From contig DASUKM010000053.1 in assembly GCA_036278735.1 (NCBI GenBank), positions 1-52,222 of the forward strand: a stretch of 52,222 nucleotides of DNA. Reading direction: 5' to 3'. Positions within the stretch are counted from its first letter, which is position 1. The number at the start of each line of letters is the position of its first letter. Position numbers and translations under genes: made by a program. Source of the stretch: DASUKM01 sp036278735. Lineage in GTDB: Bacteria; Acidobacteriota; Vicinamibacteria; Vicinamibacterales; 2-12-FULL-66-21. The notes beneath the pieces were generated by a model, which was given only the letters and a program-made list of their open reading frames with translations, did no database searches and had not been told where the DNA came from. Of the stretch, positions 8,597 to 17,969 are shown in pieces.

Positions 8597-9814
8597 ATGT
8601 CGATCTTCATGACGCTGCGGATCGCGCTGAAGGCGCTCAACCGCAACAAAATGCGCACCGTCCTGACCATGCTCGGGATGATCATCGGCGTCGGCGCGGT
8701 GATCACGATGGTGGCGCTGGGCACGGGCGCCCAGAGCACGATCGAGGCGCAGGTCAAGTCGGCCGGCACCAACATGATCATGGTGAACGCGGGCAACTTC
8801 TCCCAGGGGGGCGTGCGCATGGGCCAGGGGAACTCCACCATGCTCAAGAAGGAAGACGCCGACGCGATCCGTCAGTTGCAGGGGGTCCAGTACGCGGCCG
8901 CCGGGGTGAACACGCGCGGACAGGTGGTTGCCGGCGACCAGAACTGGTCCACGCAGGTCCAGGGCACCGACGTCGACCTGCCGTCGATCCGCGCGTGGCC
9001 GACCAAGTACGGCTCGTTCTTCACGCCGCAGGACGTCGCGAGCGCCGCAAAGGTCTGCGTGCTCGGCGGCATCGTCTCCGACACGCTGTTCGGCCCGGGC
9101 GTCGATCCGACGGGCCAGATCGTCCGGATCGGCAACCAGCCGTTCAAGGTCCTGGGCGTGATGGCCGACAAGGGGCAGTCCTCGATGGGGCAGGATCAGG
9201 ACGACACGATTTTTGCCCCCTACACGACGGTCCAGAAGAAGCTGCGCGGCATCACCTACATCAACAACGTGACGGTGTCGGCCGCCAGCGCCGATCAGGT
9301 GCAGGCGACCGCCGACATGATCGCGTCGCTGCTGCGCGTGCGCCACAAGATCACGCCGGGCGAGCCGGACGACTTCATGGTCCGGACGCTCGAAGAGATG
9401 GCCAGCGTCCGCACCGAGACGACCAAGACCATGACGACGCTGCTGGCGAGCATCGCCGGCGTGTCGCTGCTCGTCGGCGGCATCGGCATCATGAACATCA
9501 TGCTGGTCTCGGTCACCGAGCGCACGCGCGAGATCGGCCTGCGGATGGCCATCGGGGCGCGCGGCCGCGACGTGCTGCTCCAGTTCCTCGTCGAAGCGGT
9601 CGTGATCAGCCTGATCGGCGGGCTGATCGGGATCGCCATGGGCTACGGCCTGAGCGCCGCCGTCCAGCGATTCATGCAGTGGCCGACGGCGATCCCCCCC
9701 AACGCGATCGGCATGGCGTTCGGCTTCGCGGCGGCCACCGGGGTCTTCTTCGGGTTCTATCCAGCTCGAAAGGCGGCGCGCCTCGACCCCATCGAAGCGC
9801 TCCGGTTCGAATAG
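8597..9814 (+). CDS. MacB/FtsX-type ABC permease
   Basis: 405 residues from ATG 8597 (a TTG six bases earlier is the alternative). The N-terminal helix NRNKMRTVLTMLGMIIGVGAV leads a periplasmic MacB core domain (about 45-270), and three C-terminal helices follow, the first with LLVGGIGIMNIMLVSVTERT and ending in ARKAARLDPIEALRFE, the family signature. With the adaptor and outer membrane duct it forms a mechanotransmission exporter that drives substrates already in the periplasm. The substrate (macrolide, lipopeptide, siderophore or protein) cannot be predicted. Confidence 0.93.
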   Translation: MSIFMTLRIALKALNRNKMRTVLTMLGMIIGVGAVITMVALGTGAQSTIEAQVKSAGTNMIMVNAGNFSQGGVRMGQGNSTMLKKEDADAIRQLQGVQYAAAGVNTRGQVVAGDQNWSTQVQGTDVDLPSIRAWPTKYGSFFTPQDVASAAKVCVLGGIVSDTLFGPGVDPTGQIVRIGNQPFKVLGVMADKGQSSMGQDQDDTIFAPYTTVQKKLRGITYINNVTVSAASADQVQATADMIASLLRVRHKITPGEPDDFMVRTLEEMASVRTETTKTMTTLLASIAGVSLLVGGIGIMNIMLVSVTERTREIGLRMAIGARGRDVLLQFLVEAVVISLIGGLIGIAMGYGLSAAVQRFMQWPTAIPPNAIGMAFGFAAATGVFFGFYPARKAARLDPIEALRFE

Positions 9815-9858
9815 GCGGTCCTCACGGTCGGTCTGATCTCACATCAAGGAGCAGGAGC

Positions 9859-10326
9859 ATGAAGCGGAAGCTTGGGTTCACGGCGGCAATGGTCGTCGCG
9901 CTGGCCATGATGGGCTATGCGCAGCAGAAGCCGGACTTCTCCGGCACATGGACGCTCGATCAGGAAAAGAGCGAGATGGGACAGGGGGGCGGCGGCCGCA
10001 TGATGATGGGCGGCGGCTCCATGACCATCAAGCAGACGGCCGACGCCCTGACCGTCGAACGGCAGGGGCGCGGCGGCAACACGATGAGCACCGAGTACAA
10101 GCTGGACGGCACGGAAAGCGACGTCCCCATGGGGCGCGGCGGCACGGCCAAGGCCAAGGCGCACTGGGACGGCTCGACGCTCGTGATCGAAACCACCGGT
10201 GAAGGCCCCAACGGGCCCATGACCCAGAAGTCGAGCTACTCGCTCGCCGCGGACGGCACCCTCGTCGTCGAGAGCACCGGCCGGAACGGCAACACGCGAA
10301 AGCTGGTCTACAAGAAGGCCAGCTAG
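9859..10326 (+). CDS. Small secreted protein, unknown function
   Basis: 155 residues with a good ribosome-binding site (AAGGAG) and a signal peptide ending MMGYAQQ. The mature protein begins PDFSGTWTLD and continues as alternating beta strands with a Gly/Met-rich insert, like the small lipocalin-like beta proteins common in acidobacterial genomes; I cannot name a family with confidence. It ends the exporter operon and is followed by a terminator, so it could be cargo or an accessory factor (inferred). Confidence 0.8.
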   Translation: MKRKLGFTAAMVVALAMMGYAQQKPDFSGTWTLDQEKSEMGQGGGGRMMMGGGSMTIKQTADALTVERQGRGGNTMSTEYKLDGTESDVPMGRGGTAKAKAHWDGSTLVIETTGEGPNGPMTQKSSYSLAADGTLVVESTGRNGNTRKLVYKKAS

Positions 10327-10347
10327 CACCTTCGCCGCACACGCGTC

Positions 10348-10378
10348 CGAGAGCCGGGAGCGCTGCTTCCGGCTCTCG
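10348..10378. terminator. Hairpin terminator between convergent operons
   Basis: A perfect 10-bp stem, CGAGAGCCGG at 10348-10357 pairing with CCGGCTCTCG at 10369-10378, with an 11-nt loop. A short T-containing stretch (GTCGTTTCC) follows on the + strand. It lies between the exporter operon and the leftward folK operon and could serve both. Confidence 0.75.
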
Positions 10379-10389
10379 TCGTTTCCAGC

Positions 10390-10881
10390 CTACTTCCCGC
10401 TCGCCGCGTCCAGCAGCTCCTGCACCGTCCTGCCGCTGACCGGGTCGCGCAGATCGGGTGCGATCTCGGCAAGCGGCGCCAGCACGAACACGCGATCCCG
10501 GAATCGCGGGTGCGGCAGCGTCAAGCCGGCACGATCGATCACGTCGTCCCCCACAAGGATCAAATCCAGATCGAGTACGCGCGGCGCCCCTGGATACGGC
10601 CGAACCCTTCCGCGCTCGCGCTCGAGCGCGAGCAGCGCGTCGAGCAGATCCTCCGCGGAGCGATCCGACGTCCCGACGACGGCCGCGTTCAGATAGAGGG
10701 GATCGCCTGCGAGGCCCGGACCCACCGGAGCCGTTTCGATGAAGCTGGAGGTGCGGCTGTTCGAGAGGAGGTCCGCGAGGCGGCTGGCAGCCCAGGCGAG
10801 CGCCTCCCGGCGGTCGCCCAGATTCGCGCCGAGCGCGACGGCGACAACGCGGCGTGGAGCCGCGGGAGCGGCGCCCACCAC
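10390..10881 (-). CDS. folK: 2-amino-4-hydroxy-6-hydroxymethyldihydropteridine pyrophosphokinase
   Basis: 163 residues, normal HPPK length. LGANLGDR is near the N-terminus, the catalytic PRVLDLDLIL segment is central, and LPHPRFRDRVFVLAPL follows. It transfers pyrophosphate from ATP to the pterin in folate synthesis. GTG start 10 bp after the preceding gene; no folB or folP in the window. Confidence 0.93.
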   Translation of the reverse strand: MVGAAPAAPRRVVAVALGANLGDRREALAWAASRLADLLSNSRTSSFIETAPVGPGLAGDPLYLNAAVVGTSDRSAEDLLDALLALERERGRVRPYPGAPRVLDLDLILVGDDVIDRAGLTLPHPRFRDRVFVLAPLAEIAPDLRDPVSGRTVQELLDAASGK

Positions 10882-10891
10882 AACCCCGGCG

Positions 10892-11380
10892 CTATTCGAC
10901 CCAGCGCGTCGGCAGCACGCCGCCGCCCGTTCCCGCGCCGTCGGCCCGGCGGCCGAGGAGATCGGTGCGTCCGGCCAGCGCCTGCTCGAAGAAGCGGCGG
11001 TGTTCCAGCGTCTCGCCGAGGATCACGCGAAGCATGATGCGGTTGCGCGCATTCGTGACCCCCTCGACGCGAGCGCGCCAGCGATCGACGAAGGCCTGCG
11101 CGGCATCGCGGTCTTCGGCGATGACGGCCGCTTCGGCGGCTTCCCCCTTGCCCTGCACCTGGAGCGTGGGCTCGGGGACCTCGTCCACCGTGCCGCCCAG
11201 GGCCGCCACCGCATCGAACACCCACCGCAACTGCACGTCCTCGCGGGCGATGACGTACTGATAGGTGTTGTTGAAGTCGTAATGCGGCACGTGGCGGGCG
11301 GCGGCCGCGTGGCGCTGGCGCATCGTGGCCTTGTCGCGGTAGAACTCGCGCAGCAGGTCGAGCAGTTCGACGGGGGTCAC
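10892..11380 (-). CDS. Hypothetical protein, possibly ferritin-like
   Basis: 162 residues with GTG start at 11380, chosen because GTGA overlaps the stop of the DksA-like gene by 4 bp. The protein is mostly helical, with acidic/His patterns in NNTYQYVIAREDVQLRWVFD and GETLEHRRFFEQAL that resemble ferritin-like or rubrerythrin-like four-helix proteins. I cannot confirm a di-iron site. It sits between folK and the DksA-like gene in one leftward operon. Confidence 0.8.
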   Translation of the reverse strand: MTPVELLDLLREFYRDKATMRQRHAAAARHVPHYDFNNTYQYVIAREDVQLRWVFDAVAALGGTVDEVPEPTLQVQGKGEAAEAAVIAEDRDAAQAFVDRWRARVEGVTNARNRIMLRVILGETLEHRRFFEQALAGRTDLLGRRADGAGTGGGVLPTRWVE

Positions 11381-11730
11381 GCGTTTTGCTTTTCCTTGCA
11401 GCTGATGCAGACGCGGGTCCACGGAATCGCGTTGAGCCGCGCCGGCGCGATCGGCTCGCCGCAGTCGCGGCAGACGCCGTAGGTCCCCTTCTCCATCCGC
11501 CAGAGCGCCTCTTCGATCGCCTGCAGGATCTTGGCGTCGGTCTGTTTCAGCTTCAGCTGAATATGGACTTCGTTGTTCCCGCTGGCCTGATCCGCGAGGT
11601 CGCCCTGCCGCGAATTGACGTCGTTCATCGACGTCTGCAGAGGCTTGACGCCGCCGCCCGACGACAGGATCTCGCCGCGCTTGCGCAGCAGCGCGTCCTT
11701 GTAATCCGCCATGTCCATGTGCTTCTCCAC
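11377..11730 (-). CDS. DksA/TraR-family zinc-finger protein
   Basis: 117 residues: an N-terminal coiled-coil hairpin with DxxDxA-like NDVNSRQGDLADQAS at its tip region and a C-terminal zinc finger CRDC ... CISC. Members bind the RNA polymerase secondary channel and modulate initiation, often with ppGpp. Starts at 11718 or 11712 are alternatives. It overlaps the downstream hypothetical by 4 bp. Confidence 0.88.
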   Translation of the reverse strand: MEKHMDMADYKDALLRKRGEILSSGGGVKPLQTSMNDVNSRQGDLADQASGNNEVHIQLKLKQTDAKILQAIEEALWRMEKGTYGVCRDCGEPIAPARLNAIPWTRVCISCKEKQNA

Positions 11731-11792
11731 CCCGGGGTCCTCAGGACGCGGCGACGGCGCCCCGACAAAACGTCATCTTAACACGGCAGGCG

Positions 11793-11828
11793 CCGGGCTT
11801 TGGGCTTCGGGCGTCAGGCGTTGGGAGG
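11793..11828. repeat. GGGCTTT-type short tandem repeat
   Basis: A run of degenerate 7-8-bp units (GGGCTTTGGGCTTCGGGCG...) between the DksA-like gene and the AIM24-family gene. It is the reverse complement of the AAAGCCC repeat at 44355-44391. Confidence 0.55.
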
Positions 11829-11829
11829 T

Positions 11830-12576
11830 TCATTCTCCGCCAATCAGGTCGCCCAGTGCACCGAGCGCGCCGCCGAAATCGCGCTTCACGTCTTCCTTGT
11901 CGGATCGATAAGCGCGGTGAATGCGCTCGGCGAGGCGCGAGAACGGCAGCGTCTGCAGCCAGACGCGTCCGGGGCCGGTGAGCGCCGCGAAGAACAGTCC
12001 TTCGCCGCCGAACAGGCTCGTGCGGATGCCGCCCGCCGACACGATGTCGTAATCGACGGTCGGATCGAGCGCCACCAGGCAGCCGGTATCGACGCGCAGG
12101 CGCTCCCCCGCTTTCAGCTCGAACGGCACGATCGTGCCGCCGCTGTGGATGAAGAGCTCGCCGGTCCCCTCCATCTTCTGCAGGATGAACCCTTCGCCGC
12201 CGAAGAAGCCGGCGCCCAGGCGCTTGGTGAACGCGATGCTCAGGTCGACGCTGCCGATCGCGCACAGGAAGGCGTCGCGCTGACAGAGCATCTGCTGCCC
12301 CTGCAGCGGAATGTGAATAATCTTGCCGGGATACGGGCCGGCGAAGGCCACCTTCGCGGCGGCGGCGCTCGCGCGGAAGTGCGTGATGAACAGGCTCTCG
12401 CCGGCGAGCAGCTTCCGCTTCAGTCCGCCCAGCAGCCCTCCGTCCATCTTCGCGTCCATCTCGACGCCGTCGGTCATGTACATCATCGCGCCCGCTTCGG
12501 CCCGAATCTCGTCCCCCGCCTGCAACGTCAGCACGACCGCCTGCATGTCGTCGCCGATGATCTCGTGTTGAATCAT
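11830..12576 (-). CDS. AIM24 / TIGR00266-family protein
   Basis: 248 residues from ATG 12576, which follows AAAGGAG at good spacing. The N-terminus MIQHEIIGDDMQAVVLTLQAGDEIRAEAGAMMYM is typical, as is the later GGEGFILQKMEGTGELFIHSGG, a beta-rich domain related to mitochondrial AIM24 and widespread bacterial proteins of unclear role. No signal peptide or membrane helix. It is read away from repeat array 2. Confidence 0.88.
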   Translation of the reverse strand: MIQHEIIGDDMQAVVLTLQAGDEIRAEAGAMMYMTDGVEMDAKMDGGLLGGLKRKLLAGESLFITHFRASAAAAKVAFAGPYPGKIIHIPLQGQQMLCQRDAFLCAIGSVDLSIAFTKRLGAGFFGGEGFILQKMEGTGELFIHSGGTIVPFELKAGERLRVDTGCLVALDPTVDYDIVSAGGIRTSLFGGEGLFFAALTGPGRVWLQTLPFSRLAERIHRAYRSDKEDVKRDFGGALGALGDLIGGE

Positions 12577-12611
12577 GGCACTCCTTTTCGAGTTGATCAC
12601 AATCCGCCGCT

Positions 12612-12736
12612 GCCCCGGGTTCTGCAGGAGACCAGGAGATCAGGAGACGTCGTGTTGTTGGCGCCTGCGTCGTGTGCGACGACTGGCTTCTGACGCCGCG
12701 CCTTCCACTCTCACAATTAGCGGCCGACGGTGTCGT
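12612..12736 (+). repeat. Conserved ~120-bp repeat module, copy A
   Basis: This segment and the reverse complement of 17496-17616 match at about 105 of 115 aligned positions, starting near GCAGGAGACC and running to GCGGCCGACGGTGT. Internal features are three near-direct CAGGAGA units and a GTCG-TGTG-CGAC hairpin. It directly abuts TCCGTG array 2. It has no supportable ORF and lies between genes. Confidence 0.85.
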
Positions 12737-12874
12737 CCGTGTTCTCCGTGTTGTCCGTGTTGTCCGTGGCCGTCCGTGTGTTCCGTGTGTTCCGTGTGTT
12801 CCGTGTGTTCCGTGGCCTTCCGTGGCCTTCCGTGGCCTTCCGTGGCGTCCGTGGCCTTCCGTGTGATCCGTGGC
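12731..12874. repeat. TCCGTG tandem repeat array 2
   Basis: Units TTCCGTGTG, TTGTCCGTG and TTCCGTGGCC repeat with the core on the + strand. The array ends three bases before the stop codon of the leftward ABC permease, so it fills the whole gap between that gene and the module at 12612-12736. Confidence 0.9.
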
Positions 12875-12876
12875 CC

Positions 12877-15479
12877 CTATTCCGCCCGCAGCGTTGCCAG
12901 CGGCTTGCGGCGCAGCACGTCGGAACTGGCCGCGACGCCGACGATGGCGACCGCGATCGTCGTGATTGCCGCGCCCGCGGCCGCGACGAGCGGCGTGGGA
13001 TGCCACGGGATGTCGAGCAGGTGGCGCGTCAACGCCCACGTGAGCACAATCGCGCCGGCGCCGCCAATCACTCCGGCGAGCAGGCCCAGCCCCGCATACT
13101 CGAGCGCCAGCATCGTGGCGAGCGTGCGTGTACTGGCGCCGAGCGTCCGGAGGATCGCCGCTTCGTAAATGCGCTGGAACTTGGTCATCGCGACCGCGCC
13201 GATCAGGATCAGGATGCCGCTGACGAGCGCGACCCCTCCCACGATCGAAATCGCCGTCGTCACGTTGGCCAGCGCGTGCTGAACCGTGAGCAGGATCTCG
13301 CGCACGTCGATCACCGAGACGTTGGGGAATTGCGAGACGAGATCCCCTTGCAGCCGCCCGCGCGCGTCGGCGTCCGCCGGCGCCTGCAGAATGGCGATCC
13401 ACGTCTTCGGCGCGTGCACGAACGGACCGGGGCGGAACACGAACATGAACCCGCCGTTGCGCGCGTCGGACCATTTCACGTCGCGAATGCTGGTCACCGT
13501 CGCGTCGAACGGCCGGCCGGCGATATCGAACCGGATCGTGTCGCCGAGGCCGATGTCGAAGCGGTCGTGCAGCGTGCGCTCGATCGACACCTGCGCCGGC
13601 TGGGCGTCCTCCGGGAGCGGCGCCGCCCCGGTCCAGAATCGTCCCGCGACGACCGTTTCGTTCGGTTCCAGCCGGTCCCGATACGTGATCACGTACTCGC
13701 GGGCGAGCGAACCTTCCGAGCGCACGTCGTGGAACGTCGACAGGTTGACGTCGCGGCCGCGCACGCCCGTGACGCGGGCGCGCATCACCGGGATCAACCG
13801 CGCCTCGTCGGACCCGGGCGCCTTGCGATCGTGAAGGAACGCGCGTACGGCCTCCACCTGATCGGGCAGGATCTCGATCAGGAACATGTCGGCGCCGCCG
13901 CCCGACAACTCCAGCGAGAACTGCTGGAGCAGGTTCGACTGCAGGCTCCGGACGCCGATCACGAAAAAGCTGCCGAGGCCGACCGCCAGCAGAATCACGC
14001 GCGTCTGGTTGCCGGGTCGTCCAAGGCTGAGCACCGCGTGCCGCAGGGGAAACCAGCGCGCGCGCGCCACCGGCCTGACGGCGGCCACGACGGCGCTGCC
14101 GGCGATCTGGAGCACGATCGCGAGCCCCGCGAATCCGGCGCACACGATGAGTCCCGCCTTCAGCGAGGCCGCCTGCCAGCCGGCCACGAGGACGAGCACG
14201 ACCGATACGCCAAGGGCGGCCCCTGCCTGCGTCCAATCGATCCCGCGCAGCCGCGCGGCCGCGCCGCCCGGCGTCCACCATCCCTGACGCGCCGCCGCCG
14301 GTGCGGGCGCGATGCCGCCGCGCAGCAGCAGCAGCGGCCGGATGCGCCGCACTTCGAGCAGCGGCACCAGCGAGAACAGCAGCGACACGAGCAGCCCGAT
14401 GAGCACGCCCTGCGCGACGGCGGAGAGGGTCAGCCCGTACTCGACGCCGCCGAACGCCGCCCCGATCGAGGGCGGAATCGCCGCGATCGCGCCCCACGCC
14501 AGCAGCACGCCGAGCGCGCTGCCCGCCAGACCGAGCAGCACGACCTGCAGCACATACGCCCACAGCACCTGCGCCGTCGTCGCGCCCAGGCACTTGAGGA
14601 CCGCGACGCTGCGAATTTTCTGCCGAACGAACACGCGGGTGACGCTCCAGACGCCGATGCCGCCGAGCACGAGGATGACGAACCCGACGAGGCTCAGATA
14701 GTTCTCGGCGCGCAGGAGATCGTCGCCGACGCGGTCCTCGGTGTTCTGATAGGAGCGGACGCTGACGAATCGATCACGCAGGTCGTTTCTGAGTTGCCGC
14801 ACGAGCGGCGCGACGCCGGCGTCCTTCACGCGGAGCAGCACCTGATGGCTCGCGCGGCTGCCGAACGACAGCAGCTTCGTCGCCAGCAGATCGTCGTACG
14901 CCACGAGGACGCGCGATCCGAAGCTGAAGACGCCGACCTGCCGGCCAGGCTCCTGCGCGATGACGCCCCGGATCGTGAAGCGATGGCCGGCAATCAGGAG
15001 CGGATCGCCCACCCGCAGCCGCAGTTGCGCAAGCAGCTCCGGACGCACCAGCGCGCCGTTGCCGCGCAGCAACGCATACGAGTACGGGGCGCCTCCCTCG
15101 AGCACGATCGTGCCGTAGAACGGAAACGCCGGCTGGACGGCCCGCAGTTCGACCATCTTGGCGAGATCCGCGCCCATGCCCGCCACCGGCCGCACCATCG
15201 TCGGCATCTCGATCGCGTCCTGCCGGGCGATCACGGGCGCGTGCGCCAGTCGCGCATCGATGGCCGCCCGCAGCTGCGGCGTCCAGTCGCGATTGCTCGA
15301 CACGACGACGTCGGCCGAGACGAGCGCGCGGGCCTCGCCCGCGAGCCCGTTGCGCACGCTCTGCAGGATCGAGCGGAGCGCCACGATCGATCCGACGCCG
15401 ATCGCGACGCAGACGAAGAAGAACAGCAGCCGGCGCCACGACGCACGGATCTCGCGCCCGGCCATGCGGAGGACGAAGC

Positions 15480-15483
<4 letters not shown>
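12877..15483 (-). CDS. YbbP-like ABC transporter permease
   Basis: 868 residues, the size of YbbP-type FtsX-family permeases with about ten membrane helices. MSFVLRMAGREIRASWRRLLFFFVCVAIGVGSIVAL is the first helix, FtsX domains lie near 245-375 and 735-860, and the ending RRKPLATLRAE is the family C-terminal signature. The start ATG overlaps the stop of the ATPase gene (ATGA). The ybbA-ybbP-tesA neighbourhood is also known from E. coli. The substrate is unknown; a lipid-related role fits the esterase neighbour (inferred). Confidence 0.92.
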
Positions 15484-16137
<654 letters not shown>

Positions 16138-16145
<8 letters not shown>

Positions 16146-16890
16146 GAGTCGGACGCGCCGCCGCGAGCAGGGGTTCGAGCGACGTCCATACAGTGTCGGC
16201 GACGATGCGCGCCCCCTGCGGGTTGGGATGGATCCCGTCGGACTGATTGAGCGAGGAGATGCCCGCGACGCGATCCAGCAGGAAGGGGATCAACGGCACA
16301 TGGTACTGCGCCGCGAGATCCCGGTAGACCTTGCGGAACGACGCCGTGTACTGCGGACCGTAGTTCGGCGGCGCCTCCATCCCCGCCAGCAGCACCGCGA
16401 TGCCGCGCTGCTGCGCGCGCGCGATGATCTGCCCGAGGTTCCGCTGCATCTGATCCACCGGCAGGCCGCGCAGCCCGTCGTTGGCGCCGAGTTCGAGGAT
16501 GAGGATCCGGACGTTTCCCTGCAGCGCCCAATCGAGACGATCGAGGCCTGCCGCCGACGTATCGCCCGAAATACCGGCGTTGACGACGTCCCAGTCGGCG
16601 CCGTTCTGGTCGAGTTTCTGCTGCAGCAGCGCCGGATAGGACTGCGTGGCCAGCAACCCATACCCGGCCGACAGGCTGTCGCCCAGAATCACGATACGCG
16701 GCCGCGCATCCGTCGTCGCGGCGCGGCCGGCGGTTGACGACGGCCCCGCGGCCGTGCTCGCGGACGCCCCCGGCGGCCTGGCGTCCGCGTACGGGTCGGC
16801 CCCGGCGGCCGGCTGGGTTCCACACCCCGCCGTTACGAGGCCAAGCAGCAGCGCACCCACGAGGTGTCCGGGACGCGGTCGCGTGTGCAT
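16138..16890 (-). CDS. tesA: TesA-like SGNH esterase, lipoprotein
   Basis: 250 residues. The N-terminus ends in a lipobox-like LVTAGC, so the protein is probably lipid-anchored outside the inner membrane; an Ala/Ser/Pro-rich linker (24-62) follows. The SGNH blocks are ILGDSLSAGYG (Ser72), ISGDTSAAG, LGANDGLRG and DGIHPN, giving the catalytic Ser-Asp-His. Relatives are arylesterases, lysophospholipases and thioesterases. First gene of the operon with the YbbA/YbbP-like transporter. Confidence 0.92.
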
Positions 16891-16898
16891 GTACCGAT

Positions 16899-16904
16899 AT
16901 TATA
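16899..16904 (-). promoter_or_regulatory. Putative -10 element of the tesA-ABC operon
   Basis: A perfect TATAAT read leftward, ending eight bases before the esterase start codon at 16890. There is no room for a Shine-Dalgarno leader, so the mRNA would be leaderless or nearly so. The same AT-rich patch could also act rightward for the small gene at 16938. Confidence 0.5.
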
Positions 16905-16937
16905 AAGGTTTGACCTGTGCGGCAGGGGCGCACGAAC

Positions 16938-17213
16938 ATGGCGCGAGGCTGGGAATCCAAATCGATCGAGGCGCAGCAGGAAGAAGCGGCCCGCGAGCGC
17001 ACGCGCGCCCCCGCGTTGAGCGCCACGGAACGTGCACGGCTGGAGCGCCGCCGCAGCCTCGAGCTGACGCGGGCACGCGCGGCGGCCGACCTGGCCCGTG
17101 CGCGCGCGCCGGCGCACCGGCGCATGCTCGAGCAGGCGATCGCCGCGCTGGATCAGCAGCTGGCGGCCACGGATCACACGGAGGGCCACGGATCACACGG
17201 AACACACGGATAG
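16938..17213 (+). CDS. Small conserved-looking protein reading into a repeat array
   Basis: 91 residues. Residues 1-77 are charged and helical (MARGWESKSIEAQQEEA..., many Arg/Ala/Glu), a pattern of a short coiled coil I cannot name. The last ~14 residues are encoded by TCCGTG array 3 (TDHTEGHGSHGTHG) and the stop codon is a TAG inside the array. The original 3' end has therefore probably been replaced or extended by the repeat. Divergent from the esterase operon. Confidence 0.65.
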   Translation: MARGWESKSIEAQQEEAARERTRAPALSATERARLERRRSLELTRARAAADLARARAPAHRRMLEQAIAALDQQLAATDHTEGHGSHGTHG

Positions 17214-17495
17214 GGCCACGGATCACACGGAGGCCACGGATCACACGGAGGCCACGGACAACACGGAAGGCTACGGACAACACGGAAGGCCACGGACAAC
17301 ACGGAAGGCCCCGGACAACACGGAAGGCCACGGACAACACGGAAGGCCACGGACAACACGGAAGGCCACGGATCACACGGAAGGCCACGGATCACACGGA
17401 AGGCCACGGATCACACGGAAGGCCACGGATCACACGGAAGCCACGGACAACACGGAAGGCCACGGACAACACGGAAGGCCACGGACAACACGGAT
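17165..17495. repeat. TCCGTG tandem repeat array 3
   Basis: The longest array, about 330 bp. The + strand shows the complement, with alternating CCACGGA and ACACGGA blocks in a ~19-bp unit (GGCCACGGACAACACGGAA and variants). It begins inside the 3' end of the small gene at 16938 and ends at the conserved module copy B. Confidence 0.92.
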
Positions 17496-17616
17496 AACAC
17501 CGTCGGCCGCTAATTGTCAGAGTGGAGAGCGCTGCGCCAGAAGCCAGCCGTCGCACACGACGCAGGCGCCAACAACACGACGTCTCCTGATCTCCTGGTC
17601 TCCTGCGGAACCTCGG
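17496..17616 (-). repeat. Conserved ~120-bp repeat module, copy B
   Basis: Inverted copy of the module at 12612-12736, about 91-92% identical by eye over ~115 bp. It again abuts a TCCGTG array on the same side of the module, so both cassettes have the order module-array when read toward the enclosed operon. Confidence 0.85.
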
Positions 17617-17702
17617 GGCTGGCGGTCGATTTACGCTTGACGTCCACGGACGACGGCGGGTCCCGGAGACGACGTCCTTCGGGCGTATGCCCGCGAATCT
17701 GG

Positions 17703-17731
17703 TTGCGCTCGAAACGCTGAGGTGGTATGGT
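17703..17731 (+). promoter_or_regulatory. Putative sigma-70 promoter of the zinc-ribbon gene
   Basis: TTGCGC at 17703-17708 and TATGGT at 17726-17731 with the ideal 17-bp spacing, 30 bp before the start codon at 17762. Confidence 0.4.
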
Positions 17732-17761
17732 CCGGCCGTCTCACACACGAGCTGAACCGCG

Positions 17762-17959
17762 ATGTACCAGAGTACCGACGTCTCCAAGGTGTGTCCGTGG
17801 TGCGGCGGGTCGTTGCAGTATCACGCCGCGTTCCCCGTGCTGCGTCTCGTCGCGGGCCCGACCCGGACGATCAAAGAGGACGAAGTGCCCGAGCACCTGC
17901 GGCGCGTGCCCGCGTGGACGTGCGCGACGCCGATGTGCCGGTATCGCGAGCGCGCCTGA
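17762..17959 (+). CDS. Small zinc-ribbon protein
   Basis: 65 residues with two cysteine pairs: CPWCGG at 11-16 and CATPMCRYRE near the C-terminus. This is a compact zinc ribbon of unknown partner. It is a plausible stand-alone gene with its own promoter, convergent with the phosphoesterase gene. Confidence 0.65.
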   Translation: MYQSTDVSKVCPWCGGSLQYHAAFPVLRLVAGPTRTIKEDEVPEHLRRVPAWTCATPMCRYRERA

Positions 17960-17969
17960 ACGCCGCGCG

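Noticed and set aside
11741..14593. Leftward 950-codon open frame
   Set aside because: It runs antisense or out of frame through the AIM24-family gene, module A, array 2 and the YbbP-like permease; the sequence is Arg/Gly-rich and has no domain. High GC removes stop codons.
17165..17495. CRISPR array
   Set aside because: Units are only 9-19 bp, nearly continuous, without unique ~30-bp spacers, and no cas genes are present.
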